This document shows, piece after piece, positions 21,922 through 34,661 of a stretch of 64,000 nt of DNA. Below the pieces are notes generated by a model. That model was not told where the DNA came from, ran no database searches, and saw only the letters and a program-made list of their open reading frames with translations. Within the stretch, counting starts at the first letter, position 1; every line of letters starts with the position of its first letter. A program made the position numbers and the translations under genes. Origin of the DNA: Styela clava (lineage: Eukaryota; Chordata; Ascidiacea; Stolidobranchia; Styelidae); assembly GCF_964204865.1 (NCBI RefSeq), contig NC_135251.1:13578001-13642000 (forward strand), written 5' to 3'.

Positions 21922-22289
21922 ATGTATATTTTTTGCTACTTAATATTGAGAGAGGTGACGCTTGAAGTAGGTAACACAGCTAGGAGGTAATGAATTTCAC
22001 ATAACTTCAAAAGGTATATGAAAAGGATGTGATTTAACAGATTTTTTGAAACGATCAGTCACACAGTTGATGCCAGCTTATAAATAAGTGTCTCCAACCT
22101 CCATGTACTAAAAACATTTTACATTAATCTTATTCCATCAATAGCAAGAACGTGTGAATACAATATAGTGAAGACATATTAGGCTCTTATTCTGAATAAC
22201 AATCAATTTCATCCCTTTCATTGCCAGCATTGGCTTTTGACAATTGCCAGCCCAGCATTTTTCTGCTCTTTCAAAAAGCATACAATCAA

Positions 22290-25200
22290 TCAATTATGCT
22301 TGGCAGGAATTCCCTTGAGATAATTATGCCAATACTCATAAAACCTTTTGAATATGGGATCATCATCGATTGTAGATAAAAGTGCCAACTGGCTCATATG
22401 TGTCGTATGATAATCCCATCTAGCAATATTGGGCTGTGATTTTAATTGAAAATGTCTTAAGTCGTAAAAAGTCCTAGAGCCTCCATCATATAAAGGCAAC
22501 ATGTTTTTTAGAGAAGTCATTCCTTCATTATAAAGTTTTGTAACGAGTTCAAATGAGATTTCATCTTCTTTGTTTAAAGCGGAACCACGAGATTTTTCTT
22601 TAAACAGCAACATTTTATAATCATAAAGTCCCAATAACGAATATATAAAACCATTTAATACAAAACTTCCTGGGGTTGTGGGGTACTCTTCATACCACAC
22701 ATACTTGTTCATAAAAACAGCTTTTACCCCACCTTCCGCAGATAGAACTGTGTACGGCTTTAGTGCTTTTCGCAAAGCTGACAGAAAGCTGCTATTTCTG
22801 GTATATTTGAAAGCTCTCACCATGGTCGACAATCCGTGACCTTGGGCCATAGCGGAATGCCAACCAGGAGGAAGATCTGTGAACCCGTCAAATTTACGCT
22901 CGACCATGATCGGCCAACCTCCAGATGAATGATCCTGGTTTTCCAATAACCAGTAACTTGCACCCAGAAAATGAGTCATGTGATCAGAAGTTGATATTGT
23001 GATATTATCAATATATCCTTGACCCCGAAGTATCAACTTCACTACCTAGAAGCAAAAGAATATCAAGTAGAAAACTAGCAAAATGTCTAAGGGAGGATTA
23101 ATACATCTATAAATAAATTGCGGCACAGTTTAGCAACATATAAAAATCACCGGGTCCAACTGCCAGAAATAGAAGTAAACACAACCTACATATCTACGAG
23201 CAATCCTATAACCAGGGATGGCTAAAATTGGAAAACATATTACCCATATTAGTTTTTATAAGGTGACAATTCAAACACAAACTAATATGTTGCAACACCA
23301 GAGCCAATGCATGAAAGCCAAAACAGCGATTGAACTGGTTTTCGACTTAGTTTTCAAAAGTCAATTGAAGATGTTTTAGGTTATGAAACTTCAATTGCTC
23401 AAAATGACAATTTTCAAATGAAAGTTTAAATTATATAAAAATATAGCATTCCAAAAATGCGATTTATTACGGTTCAAAGTACACACTATGAATATGTATA
23501 TCTGCCGATTGAGATTGTCTGTAGTTTTGACCAATTTGATTGATGCACTCCAGTCTAAACTTACTAGCATTCACCATTTACCATGAAATGAAAAAAATTA
23601 CCTTTCTGATACCAATTTTAGTTTTCTTCACAGATTTTGTCTTCGTAATGCCAACTCCCTTTTTCAAATCAGTTACTAAATGTCGTGATATATGTCTCCA
23701 GTTCATACTTTCACCAATTCCAATCACAATGTTAGAGTCCTTATCATACTTTATCAGAGTCCTGTAAAAGAATTATGAAGGTAATTTTTATGAGGTATTT
23801 CATCGAAACCATGCTCAATAGTTTCAGTATTAAAACAATGTAGCAAAATATATTAGAGGCCGAGGGCAGAAGTGATTAAACTGTAGATGCTTGTTCAAAT
23901 TGCCAAGAAGCTTTGAAGCCAAAAATAACGTCAATGAACAATCAATTTACAACTTGAATTACATCGATTTACATGTATGCTTGTAATTTAGATCCCTTTG
24001 CGATCAATTGCAAAACAGATAAAAATCATTCACTACTACAGAAATAAAGGCAAGTACTAGTGTTATGGAATCTTTTTGGGAGGAAATTTATGCTCCTTAT
24101 TCATTATTGAAATTGTTACACCTTACACACGGTGTCGGTGTCAGACGGAACGTTACAGAAATACATTTGTGTTAGTGTGCAGCAAGACTCTTGAATTAAA
24201 TAGAAAAAGCCAACTGACAAGCATTCTTACCTGTCAGTAACATAATGAATGTAATACTGTTTTTTGACAGTTGTATCCAAGAGTACAGATAATGAACCAT
24301 TTGTGATGAATTTAATATCAAATGAAAGCTCAAAGTCTACTGTATTTCCAAGAGTAAGAGCAATTCCACTTCCGTATGACAATCCATCTGCAAGAAGAGA
24401 ATGGTATGCAATGATGGGAATCATGAAAAACAGCAGGCATATAGTGACAAAATTAGTAGAGTAGTAGCATCACGACAGAGTCAAATAAATAATCTACAAA
24501 CAAACCAAATCAGATGTCAGCAATATGAAGAGATAAATATTGAGTTTACAGTCAACAACTACCATTGAATTTGTTAGGCTATAACTTGAAATGCACTTCA
24601 AATAACAGTGTATGAAAGATCAGAGAAAATGACCTTTATGTCTTGTATAAAATGCTGATATTTACATAAATACAATTGTTTGATATTAGTGAGTGAAACA
24701 GGTCATTCAACCTTGAATATTACTGTTTACTTTTTTCTAAACAGTTGTACCTACATTCGTTAACAAAAACAGACTATATTTTAACGAGCTAGATGTAAAT
24801 GAAAGTATTAGTCAGAAATCTTCCTCAAATGAGATTTCTTTAGTAAGCTTAATGCTAGTCCTGCATTCAATACTTCATCATAGCAGTGACAGTGTAAACA
24901 ACCTACCGTATATGCTTTGCTAGTACTGCAAGTTTGTTTCCTATAACTTCATTTATGGGGAACTCGTTTCCTCATAGTCGTTTTCCTGAATGTATTGATC
25001 TAAATCACTTTCCAGTTGGCGTCTATTCGTATTTCCTAACACATAATTCTATGCTACAGTTCTCTGTAGAATGTGGCTTTGGCAATTTAGTATTACCTAT
25101 GAGTTGCTCAGCGTTAATGCATATGACATTGCTTTGAGCAAATTTCCATGAAAAAATGATAAAAAGTAAATTAACAACAGTTTTGAATTTAGGGAAATTC

Positions 25201-28106
25201 TCTTACCTGGTGTATCAAACTTTATCACTCTTGTGTTTCTTTCAGTGTTAACAATATTTTCGACTTTACAATGTTCTCTGGTAGGTTCCCATTTAGCCTG
25301 GAATGAAGCAATGGATTTTGTCAATATTTATTATTTCACTTAGGTTAATAACTTATTACAGGGAGGCACATTCCCTCGCACTCTGCACAAAATTGGTAAG
25401 GCCCAACCAGAAACATAAATTCTCAATACAAACGTTAAGCAAGTCGTGTTCAATTTTTTCCAGAATTTCACGATTATTGATGTCAAGCTTATTAAGCCAT
25501 AAAAATTAAAGATCCTTGTGAATTGCAACTCACTGAATGCTCTCTCGGATGATGTTTTGATTTATATAGTACAACTAGTTTTTTCAGTTTACATTTCCCA
25601 GTGATTTAGTATTACCTGAACTGTCATTTCACCATCTTCATATATAGTTTTGCTTGGTGGTTTCTCAGTTATGTTTTTGCTGAAGTGGCTCAACCCAAAC
25701 TGTGCAATTTGAATGGGGTAAAAATAACCCTGTGGACCCCATTGTGTTGATAAAGGAACACCTGTGGCAGAAAAAAACAAGAACGTAATAGAGCTACAAT
25801 AAAAAAATGTACAAACTTTTCAGATCCAAAAAGACACAGAATAACAAGAATAAATTGAAATAATGATAGACGCAACGAAAAATGCAATCTTGGTGTAAAC
25901 AAACTTTTTCAAAAAACTCGAAATAAAAAGTATTTATCATCACAGGCACAATTTGTTTACTTTCTCATCATGGACAACAACAACTGTTCTTTTTCATGAG
26001 ATATTCTTACACCTTCACTCCAGTGATGCATGATCAACTACTAATTTTGGAAGGGCCAGGGGTGGTTCTGGTTCGGCATTTCCTCTCCAATTTATTTACC
26101 TTTGGGTAAAGTGGTGGACATGGTAATTGAAACAAAGATTTTAATTTGAGTGAAAAATAGTTAGTGACATCGCTGTAACTATCACACCGAAATTGTTCAA
26201 TAATACCTTCAATTCCTGTAATAAGTTTTACTCTGTCTCTAATTTCCACATTGTATGTTTCAAATGTAAGAAATACTCCATCATATTTGTATTTTTTGTT
26301 GACATCATACAACACCTAAAACATCAATAAATAACTTCTAATCTTAAAATAGGATGCATATTAAAGAAGAGTCACAAATAGCAATAGCCCATGTTCGCAA
26401 CAAAATGAGCATGTATTCATGTAATGGCGAGAAGTTCAGGTCAATCCAAGATACAATAAAGACAAAATCTAGATGATCATACCAGATATAGACAAAAAGT
26501 TAATCGGTGGTTGTCAATTTTTTCAGTTCTTTATGAACCATTACGATTTGCTTGGAAATTTTATATTACTTTATATGAAACAAGTAGAAGATGTTATGTT
26601 AGACACAACTTTGAATTCCGAACATGATATTTCATGTCAGTAACTTCTTCAGCACAGACGAGAAACTCAAGAACAAACTTTCCATTGAACTTGGATAAAT
26701 AACATTAACAATTTTGGGAGTAAATAAAGTCATTCGTTAATATGAGGTTTTCAATGTAAGCTATTCTATATTGCTTGGTTTATAGAAAAACCCTCGATTT
26801 TTTCGAATTGTGGCATAATCCACAATGACGCAGAGTTTCATTTTTTTTATTTCATATTATGAATACTAAGCTCATGGACCCAAAATCTTTCTTTGCTCCA
26901 TTGTATTAGTTATTCGCATTATAAAATGCTATAAATACTACTTTGGGAATCAGAGAAAAACAAATTTATTCTCTATCATAATGTTTTTGCACTGATTGAA
27001 AAACTTTAATCGTTGTTCTCTCAAAACAGTGTTTCCCCCCATTCTAGGTAATGATCAATACAGTCACATCATGATATGTTATAAACTTTAAATTTGATTA
27101 CTATAAGAGTATGAGGATGTAGATTAATCAATGAAATCAATATCAGTCAATCAATGCATTGTACATTCGCATTTGATAGTAACATTCACACTAGCACAGT
27201 AGCACTTGACATCAATAAATATCAGAAAGTGTTTGAATCTTATATGCATGTGCTTGTTTTGATATTAAATAGCACGGCTGTAGATCTGGGAAAAATTAAC
27301 AACTGACTATGGGTTGAGAAAAGAAGCGAGTCATGAACAATTTAGACCTTGACTACAGCCCTGAACTATGAGAAAATCAAATATTGATAAGATAAAAATT
27401 GACGTGTGCAAGCCTTCTTTAATAGGACTGTTAGGAGTCCTAATTAATTTGATGCTTTTTGAATTTCTGAAGTAAATTTTGAATCCAACTGCGGGCAATT
27501 TGAAAACTCGACTCCAGTTCTGACTGAGAAAAAAACATGCCAAACTAAAACTACAGCCCTGTGGGATGGTATATTATCGAAAGGTTTTATATTTCAGTTA
27601 TTCATATATAATTACAAAAAAATTACCTGGTTATAACTTTGAAAAAACTCGAAACGATCATATCCATCATAATGATTAAGCTTTCCATAAACTTCGTAAT
27701 ATTTTTCAAGAAAAGTCCACGGCATATAAATATCATCACTGTCTTTATGTCTCAGGCAATCAACATTATAGTCACCATTAATATTGCAATGTATTGGAAT
27801 AAATAAGGAAGATGTTGGTTGCTTGCCGCCAGCTTTTTGTGGTTCCGCCCTATCAATAAGGTTCCTATTATCATTCATTTTCTTTTCTTCCTCATACTCA
27901 AGAATCCATCTTTTTTTAAGTTCAGCCAATGTGTCCAAATCAATGTTATCATTGTGTTTATGCCTCTTATTTTGTGAGGAACTATCCAATGTAACTTTGC
28001 ATAGTTTTGTGTAATCAAATAATTGAAAAGTTCCAAAAATTCCTATGACTAGAACTGTCACCAGCAGTATAACATTTCTTCTCATATTCAAAATATTTTT
28101 TATCAT
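22290..28106 (-). CDS. GLCE: D-glucuronyl C5-epimerase (heparan sulfate)
   Basis: Seven exons in transcript order: 28106-27627, 26315-26207, 25761-25616, 25297-25207, 24387-24231, 23761-23602, 23045-22290. All borders are GT-AG, giving 632 residues (human 617). The Golgi enzyme converts D-glucuronic to L-iduronic acid in nascent heparan sulfate. Evidence: an N-terminal basic stretch then a hydrophobic signal-anchor ([17 protein letters not shown]), a variable stem, then [42 protein letters not shown], and in the last exon the catalytic-domain blocks [16 protein letters not shown] (from residue 498), YDLRHF (575) and ARWDYHTTH (from 589), which keep the tyrosines implicated in catalysis. It ends AKHN like the human protein. 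Start choice is uncertain: in-frame ATGs at 28226, 28106 and 28085; the last two place the anchor at the N-terminus as expected. Intron 1 contains a hAT-like repeat. Confidence 0.95.
27273..27561. mobile_element. Possible hAT-like MITE in GLCE intron 1
   Basis: CACGGCTGTAG at the left and CTACAGCCCTG at the right are imperfect inverted repeats resembling CAGGGCTGTAG-type hAT termini. CTACAGCCCTG also appears inside, near 27347. No convincing target duplication was seen, so the boundaries are uncertain. Confidence 0.35.
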
Positions 28107-28296
28107 GCGACATGTACAGCATAACATGGTAGTATAGTCTAATGGTGATAAAAATAATAGAATATCAGGTTGAAGACCTAAATATAAAAATAATGCATCA
28201 GTCAAATTATCAAATATTAACTTCAATGAAGTAACTATAGCTAAATAAACTATGCAAGAAATTTGTAAATTAAGTGCAAATATTTAAATTTTAGAA

Positions 28297-28420
28297 GTAC
28301 TTTGGACCTCCTGGAGTATGCGCACCAAGATGACGCACAACCTGAACTAAGATTGTGTACCAGGTTAGGGTTCAGATTATGCGACATCTCGGTGCGCATA
28401 CTTCTGTACTCCAGAAGTAC
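28297..28420. mobile_element. Short MITE, copy B of the GTATGCGCACC-TIR family
   Basis: CTGGAGTATGCGCACCAAGA at the left and, inverted, TCTCGGTGCGCATACTTCTG at the right, with GTGTACCAGGTTAGGG in the body. It matches copy A at 7987. Confidence 0.7.
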
Positions 28421-29337
28421 CCAGGCTTAAATATTGATAGGGATCTGAAATTTGAATTAAACAATGCCAGACAGCAGTGCAGTAGGAATTAGATGTCAAT
28501 ATTATAAAAGTCTAGGTCCTTATAAATGGGGTCCTCTGCACCTCTATGGTGCCACAGTGCGTTTTTGGGGGGCCATCAGAAATGACTACTTGACTACATT
28601 TAATAAAGTAATTTGTTTTACATTATTGTCGGCTTTTTTATAATTAAACTTGACATTGAGCATAAAATACAAATTCTTTTTCATTGAAGTGCAGCAAGCC
28701 ATGAAATGTTGAGTGTGTTTGAATGGGGCCCGCGGATCAGGAAAGTTTGGAAACCACTGTTTTGAGCTACATACTGATCTATAAATCTACAATTTGTTAG
28801 CCTTTTCAACCCATATTACGAATATAAAAGTGAGATGAACTAATGATGCAGACCAATTATGAATTTATTTAATATGATAATGTGGTTTTATCATTTCTCC
28901 TTCCCATCCACTTTGGATTTTGGGGTTCATAACTCACAGACACGATAAAAAAAAATTAACTCAAATTTACAATTTCTCTCAGAATACCATAATAACTTCA
29001 AAGCAGTAGTTGAAACAATTAAAATACAGATTAGAAACAAATTCTTGAGACAAGCATTTGAAATCCTACGACATAAGTATGGAATTTTTTTTTTGAGATC
29101 TAATTAAACAATAGCATCATCAGATCATGGTTTTCATTTGATAGAGCAGTGAAAAATTACTTTTACTATTTAATATTACTCCTATTTAATATGCTATCAA
29201 CACAGACAGTGATAGTTTTTTTTTTAAATAGGAAGTATATAGCTAAAGTTACGCGATATTTGTACTTTATTAATGAATAGGCCTACCTAAAAGTTTTGTG
29301 ATAGCTGGTTTGAAATGACAGAATGGTCATTCTACAT

Positions 29338-29790
29338 CAGGGTGGTCCAAGGTTGTGGGCTCAGCAGGCCACACAACTATTTTGGCATTGGTCGCGGGCC
29401 ACAATAGTACCAAGACTAGGTAAACAGTGCAATACAAAACAAGCACTTCTATTGTGTAAACACATAGTTCTGTAGTTATCAGGCATTGCCAACCTAGGTT
29501 AATGGAATCCGCATCCGTTGTTTAGTTTTCTACCATGCCATATATTCCCGACCAAAACGATAGAATTCCAGATAACAATTTAGACTGCCCATCTCATCTT
29601 CAACTTCGCCAGTTGCTTCAGCTAGACATCATACTAGTCAACTCAGTCACAGTAGTGATATAACAACAATATGTCAAACAATTTTCCTGATTTATTTCAT
29701 GAGAAGCAATTTAAAATACAATATTTTGATTACTCTCCGAATGCGGCGCGGGCCACATATGGCCCGCGGGCCTGGGTTTGGACCACCCTG
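29338..29790. mobile_element. hAT MITE with exact 8-bp TSD
   Basis: Ends CAGGGTGGTCCAAG and TTTGGACCACCCTG, flanked by TTCTACAT on both sides (29330-29337 and 29791-29798). Subterminal GGCCACA and GCGGGCC words are shared with the element at 10398. At 453 bp it has no coding remnant. Confidence 0.9.
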
Positions 29791-30209
29791 TTCTACATAC
29801 TTCTCCAATCATTTTTATATGGACAGCCCCTGGAAAATTCATTTATTTTAATATGTCCATAATAAACACAAATTGAATACCATGAAAAATTGTTGAAAAT
29901 ATTTAAAACATGGAAAATATCATACGCGCCCACTTACCGACACCCGCACATGAAAGAATTAAGCAAAAAACACAAACCTAGGTATTTAAAGTTCGTTCGA
30001 ACCCCCAGATAAATACACTAGGGCTAGGCTGCGTCTATTGATCTAATCATATTTACGATCTAATCACACCATTGCAGCATTGGGATGTGGCAGTTTTCCT
30101 GAAAATTGTGCGGCGGCAAATGTGCAATGATTTTCATTTCTTATCTCCACTTTTTAATAACCAGACAACAGACTGTAATTAATAACGATAACCTTATCTT
30201 TCCACTTTA

Positions 30210-31190
30210 AAAGAAATTGAGAATTTAAAAACTCAAGTTTCAAAGCTGTCAATATCTAAATTCGGTATGGAACGTTTCAAGACGTCAAGCTCCATGATTA
30301 AATATTATACTGACTTTTAGTTCGTATTGTTTATTGATTGACTTTTTCAACATATTGTTGGACTGTGCGAACTCTTTAACATTATAGTCTGCTGTAAGCG
30401 AAGAAGTTTATAATGGAAGTAGCGATTTTTTAGACCACCCTTGTAAGAAGCGATCGCTTCGACTGGCTGATGAACTGTTTTTATTTTTGTGTCGTCTGAG
30501 ACAGGGCTTTGATGAGATCCATCTTCAGATCTTGGTGATGTATTTTGCATATCACAATCCACTGTCTCTCGGATAGTTATCGCATGGGCTAATTTTCTTT
30601 TTTTTACCTTGGCGTTTATCCCAATTTGGCCTACTCGTGAGCAGGTTTATGAAAATATGCCACAGTGTTTCAAAAACCGAGGTTATGGATCTACACGCAT
30701 AGTCTTTGACTGTTGTGAAATTTTATGCCAGTCACCATCTTCACTCATGCTCCAAAGTGAGTTTTTTTCATTTTATAAAAACCAAACAACATTAAAATGT
30801 TTATTGGATATTGCTCCCCATGGTCCAATACCTTTTGTTATTTTGTGGTAGTATATCAGACAGTGAAATAACCCGGAGATCTGGAATTTTGAGTTTGCTT
30901 GAAAAAGGGGATTCCGTACCTTTGTGTAATGTGCGACAAAGGATTTGCCAACAGGAGTCTCTTGGAAGTGAAAAGTGTGGTTTAAATATTCCTCCATTTA
31001 ACTTTAACGGGCGGTTCACATATGATGAGGCATTGCGGTCCAGCAAGATTGCTTCACTTAAGAGTCCACGTAGAACACGCAATCAGAAGGGTGAAAGAAT
31101 ATCAGTTATTCGAAGGCAGAATACCACTGAGCATGCTATGAACAGTTAATCAACTATGGACCGTTGCTTGCTTATTAACTAACTTGTAGC
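30210..31190 (+). pseudogene. PIF/Harbinger-type DDE transposase (DDE_Tnp_4), multiply frameshifted
   Basis: Collinear pieces of a DDE_Tnp_4 transposase, of the kind often fused to a THAP domain, lie in three frames. In order: MERFKTSSSMIKYYTDF (about 30268), ELFLFLCRLRQGFDE (about 30466), WPTREQVYENMPQCF with DCCEILCQSPSSL (about 30630-30750), LLDIAPHGPIPFV, then after a frameshift near 30845 GSISDSEITRRSGILSLLEK, a DKGF block in another frame (about 30938), NIPPFNFNG, and LRVHVEHAIRRVKEY in yet another frame near 31060. The presumed catalytic acidic positions (DCCE, SISD, DKGF) are visible, but at least three frameshifts and internal stops destroy the gene. A THAP zinc finger was not found. 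Confidence 0.8.
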
Positions 31191-31329
31191 TCGGTTGTAC
31201 TTACTCTGATATTTACTATCCGCGCATTTACTAGAACAGCGGTTATCAAACTACGGGCGTGAAGCTAATTAAAAATAAAATATTTGTTGGATTTGATCTT
31301 GCCCGCCCTATTTCGGATAATCACATTTC

Positions 31330-31545
31330 GGTGCTCCGGAGTGTGTGTACCAATATGGAGGTAGCTAATTTTATTCGCCTACCTTACATAAAATTGTGTA
31401 AAGAGACGGAAGCCTATTGGCAGGGGTTATATTCACTTGGCTAACACAGACAATCCCCGAACTTGAATTACGACTAAAATGGGGAAATCGGAATAAAATT
31501 ATGGCCTAACCCTAACCTGGTACACATACTACGAGTGTACCCATC
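31330..31545 (-). mobile_element. MITE copy C of the GTACCAGGTTAGGG family
   Basis: Shares with copy D GAATAAAATTATGGCCTAAC and CCTAACCTGGTACACAT, and with copy E (inverted) the stretch around GGTAGCTAATTTTATTCGCC. It ends in imperfect inverted repeats around GTGTGTACC and GGTACACATAC. Confidence 0.65.
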
Positions 31546-31581
31546 TAAGAGTATGCCTTCATCAGTCGTTGGCCTTCATCT

Positions 31582-33509
31582 ACCGTGTTTCCCCAAAAAT
31601 AAGACCTAGCCTAAATTTTTGAAATGATTTTAATATACGCCCTCTCCTTAAAATAACTCTTTAAGACCATTTTTCGACCTAGTCGATAGCACGAAATCTT
31701 TCCTACCCCCTTTAAAGTTAAACGATTAATAATCTATGTTCAGCAGTTATTTTAAATAAAAACGTGTTATTTATAATTATTAAATGTATATTGTTTTTCA
31801 TGTATGTATGTATGTATGTATGTATGTATGTTTATTCGTCTCGTAAAAGCAATATAAAAGAGTAAGTACTTATAAATACTGAAGACGGGATGTATGCACA
31901 AGACCATATTGGCCTAAAACACAGATGTGCGGCATACACCCCTTTGATTTATATAAATTATAATAGGGTAAATCAAATATGTACAATATGGTCCTTTATA
32001 CAGGCAGTTGTGCGAGGAGGGTGGGTGGATGCGGTAACAGGGATATGGGTGGAGTGTACAAAACTGTTTGTACAAAGGAGTTTGTTAGACAAAACAACAT
32101 CTATAAATAGAGACACTACACAACATGAAACACACTGCATATGAATATAGTAATAAAATAAAAAAAATTAAGAATTTGGATGAATGTACAACACCATTGA
32201 GTGATGATACCACATACGATAAAACGCGGGAATGGTCAAGTTTAAAGGGTGTGTACATATATGGTATGCACCACTCAAGGGCGACAGTGTTATAAGTGGT
32301 CTATGGCTGTTCTGGCCAAAATGTGACCCTACAGGTTTTGGCGAAATATGATAAAAAAGGTATGTATCAAATGACTCACTATTATAAGGTTTTTTTTTTT
32401 TTTTCTGGATTCAGCCAAAAACAATGAAGTTTCAAAAAAAAAAAATAAAAAAAATTAATAAAAAGCATTTCCACAAAACCTGTTATGGTTGCATTTCAGC
32501 CAGAAGATTAGAAAGGTATAAAGGTACAGTGGGATAGGGAATGATAAGTTATAAAGAGAAGCCATTTTACCATGTCATGGATTTTCCAATGTAAATTAAA
32601 ATAATAAAATTATATGGTATCCTGGGATGAGCAGAAGAAAAAGTGTGATTCGGTGATAGGTAGCAACAATGGAAATAAATTGAACAGCATGCTACTCAAA
32701 CAAAAACCATTGTCCCTACTCCCTACTATTTGAGCATTCTATCTATAACCTAAATTGCTGTGCTTTTGTTGTTGTCTAATTACGCATGATAATGAAATTA
32801 GAATGGTGTGCTAGTTAATAATTCAGTCCATTGTTCTATATTGAATCCGGGTGAAGTATCCTGTGGAGTTATTGAAATTGTCAGCTGGTCTATGGTGACT
32901 GAAGAGGAGGACAGTTTCCTGATAGTTCATTCAATCCAAATAATCAACAGCTCTCCCTTTCAGTGTTGAACTGACCTTAAAAAAATAATCTCCAAACAGT
33001 AACATGTTCAAAGCAGAGAAAATTGCTAATATGATGATAATATATATTGTTTAAGTTTGGAACGAAATTCTGAGTTCGATTTTGAATTTTTGATGTCATC
33101 GGGTAGGGAATTCCAAGCTTTTGGTCCACATACTGCGATTGATTCTTGTGAAATACTTTTACTGACAAATGGAATAAAAAAATTATCTTTATTTCTGCTG
33201 CTTGAATTTGGGTTTGCTTGGAACAGGCTGTCTAGGACTTGCGGTTCTCCGTAACATAGGCGATGACGGAGTGGGACTACTATACAACCTAATCTAACTG
33301 GCCGCTGTTGCCTGTCCTCTGTTGCAGCTATCGCTGCCTATAAAAAGACGGCGGTCATATTTTGGATACTTGGGAATCCCGTAATTCTATACTTTGTAAT
33401 TTTGTTTTCGATAATTGAAAATAAAAGACATTCTCCCAAAATAAGCCCTAGTGTTATTTTTCAAAGTAAAATTTAAATAGGACACTGTCTTATTTTCGGG
33501 GAAGCACGG
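31582..33509. mobile_element. Putative element with CCGTGTTTCCCC termini
   Basis: The left end ACCGTGTTTCCCCAAAAATA and the right end TTATTTTCGGGGAAGCACGG are inverted repeats about 1.9 kb apart. Internal near-copies of the terminus (for example CTCCCAAAATAAGCCCTAGT near 33432) suggest either one element or several short MITEs. No exact target duplication was recognised. The interior contains a tetranucleotide repeat and a retroposon-like end. Confidence 0.4.
31799..31845 (-). repeat. TATG tetranucleotide repeat joined to TTTATTCGTCTCG
   Basis: About seven ATGT units followed by TTTATTCGTCTCGTAAAA. The junction matches the one near 8650 and may mark a minus-strand LINE 3' end. Confidence 0.6.
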
Positions 33510-33662
33510 ATATCTATGTTGTACGTACCGTAAATATATACTACTACGGTTGTACTCCAAAGTCCAAATTAATCCGGATTATCACTAATTTCACCTAAAA
33601 GAATGACAAAATCGAAAAACAATTGTAACTATATTGGCAATGGTACCCGTTGACGATCACAG

Positions 33663-33678
33663 CCCCCCCCCCCCCCCT
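33663..33678. repeat. Poly-C run
   Basis: About sixteen consecutive C residues, unusual in this AT-rich setting. Confidence 0.9.
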
Positions 33679-34661
33679 CCACTCAAAAAATATATATTTG
33701 GTGAACTTTTGCTCCAACTTTTAAATAACCGCTATATGCAGTATAGTTTTCTGAAAACAGTATGATTTTCGCTAAGAATTCTATCGTAAAATGGCACGCA
33801 CATAAAAATAAAAATACCAGGCAAGTCATTTGGTCACCATGACGTCACGTCTTCTCGGCGATGACGCCATCCTGTTCCTTGGGTATTCCCCCGGTGCAGA
33901 ATCTTGGATTGAACTGCGTAATTGAGAAGGCTGTGCGGACTGCAACAAATGTGACAGGAAAAAAGATGGAAAAGATAAAACAAGGCGAAATTGTTTTTGT
34001 TTAAGTCTAATTTTGTAAATGCTACACGGTAAAGCCCTCGAATTCAAACCCAATACTCGTTTACTAAATTCTGGAATTGGGTGGGAAAGGCCGACCAGAG
34101 TTGAGCTGTTTGTACAGCATATACTGATATAGCTGTATATAGTATCTTAAAATGTATAAGACTAAGACTGTAGTACAAATGCAGAAAGAAAATAAAATTT
34201 GACTGAAAAAAATGTCTTCATACAGTCCTGTAGGTCTGTAGGTACAGTGATATTACAGCATTAATAATACTGAAATATATTTATATTGATAATGTAGAAT
34301 TGAATACCGCCATTACTGCATTAGGTATTGCTAAAATTTCTATTAGGTGTAAACTACAACGAAAGAGTTTACCATTTAATAAAGTATGACTTTATTCGGG
34401 AGAAACATTATAGAAATTTATTTGCTGGTTTGTGCACAGCATGACACCATTATTCCAGCTACAGTATTTTTGTATTTTACAGAGTCGCTAGATCAAAGGC
34501 ATAACAACATAAAGGAAGAGTAGGATTAAACTGACTCACCCCACAGCCCCAGCTGATAAGTGATAGTTAGGTTGAAATTCATCATTGAATTAACACTTAT
34601 ACCAGAATTAATGTACTTCAAATGTTATAAATAATTTGGCAATATATTTAAATAGTTGAAA

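Larger units (their letters stand above)
20451..22289. other. MYCBP and GLCE 3' ends, convergent
   Basis: Contains the MYCBP 3' UTR to about 21000 and, on the other strand, the presumed GLCE 3' UTR from 22289 downwards. No conserved coding frame is present; the short frames at 21517-21857 look random. Confidence 0.6.
28107..34661. other. Intergenic between divergent GLCE and CMTR1, repeat-rich
   Basis: A 6.5-kb gap. It contains MITE copy B (28297), a hAT MITE (29338-29790), a broken Harbinger-type transposase (about 30210-31190), MITE copy C (31330), a CCGTGTTTCCCC-ended element (31582-33509), and the presumed CMTR1 promoter. Stretches 28430-29330, 32200-33000 and 33680-34660 show nothing I can name. 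Confidence 0.6.

Noticed and set aside
23540..23767. Plus-strand frame rich in hydrophobic residues, like a small membrane protein
   Set aside because: It is the antisense of GLCE exon 6, which is conserved on the minus strand.
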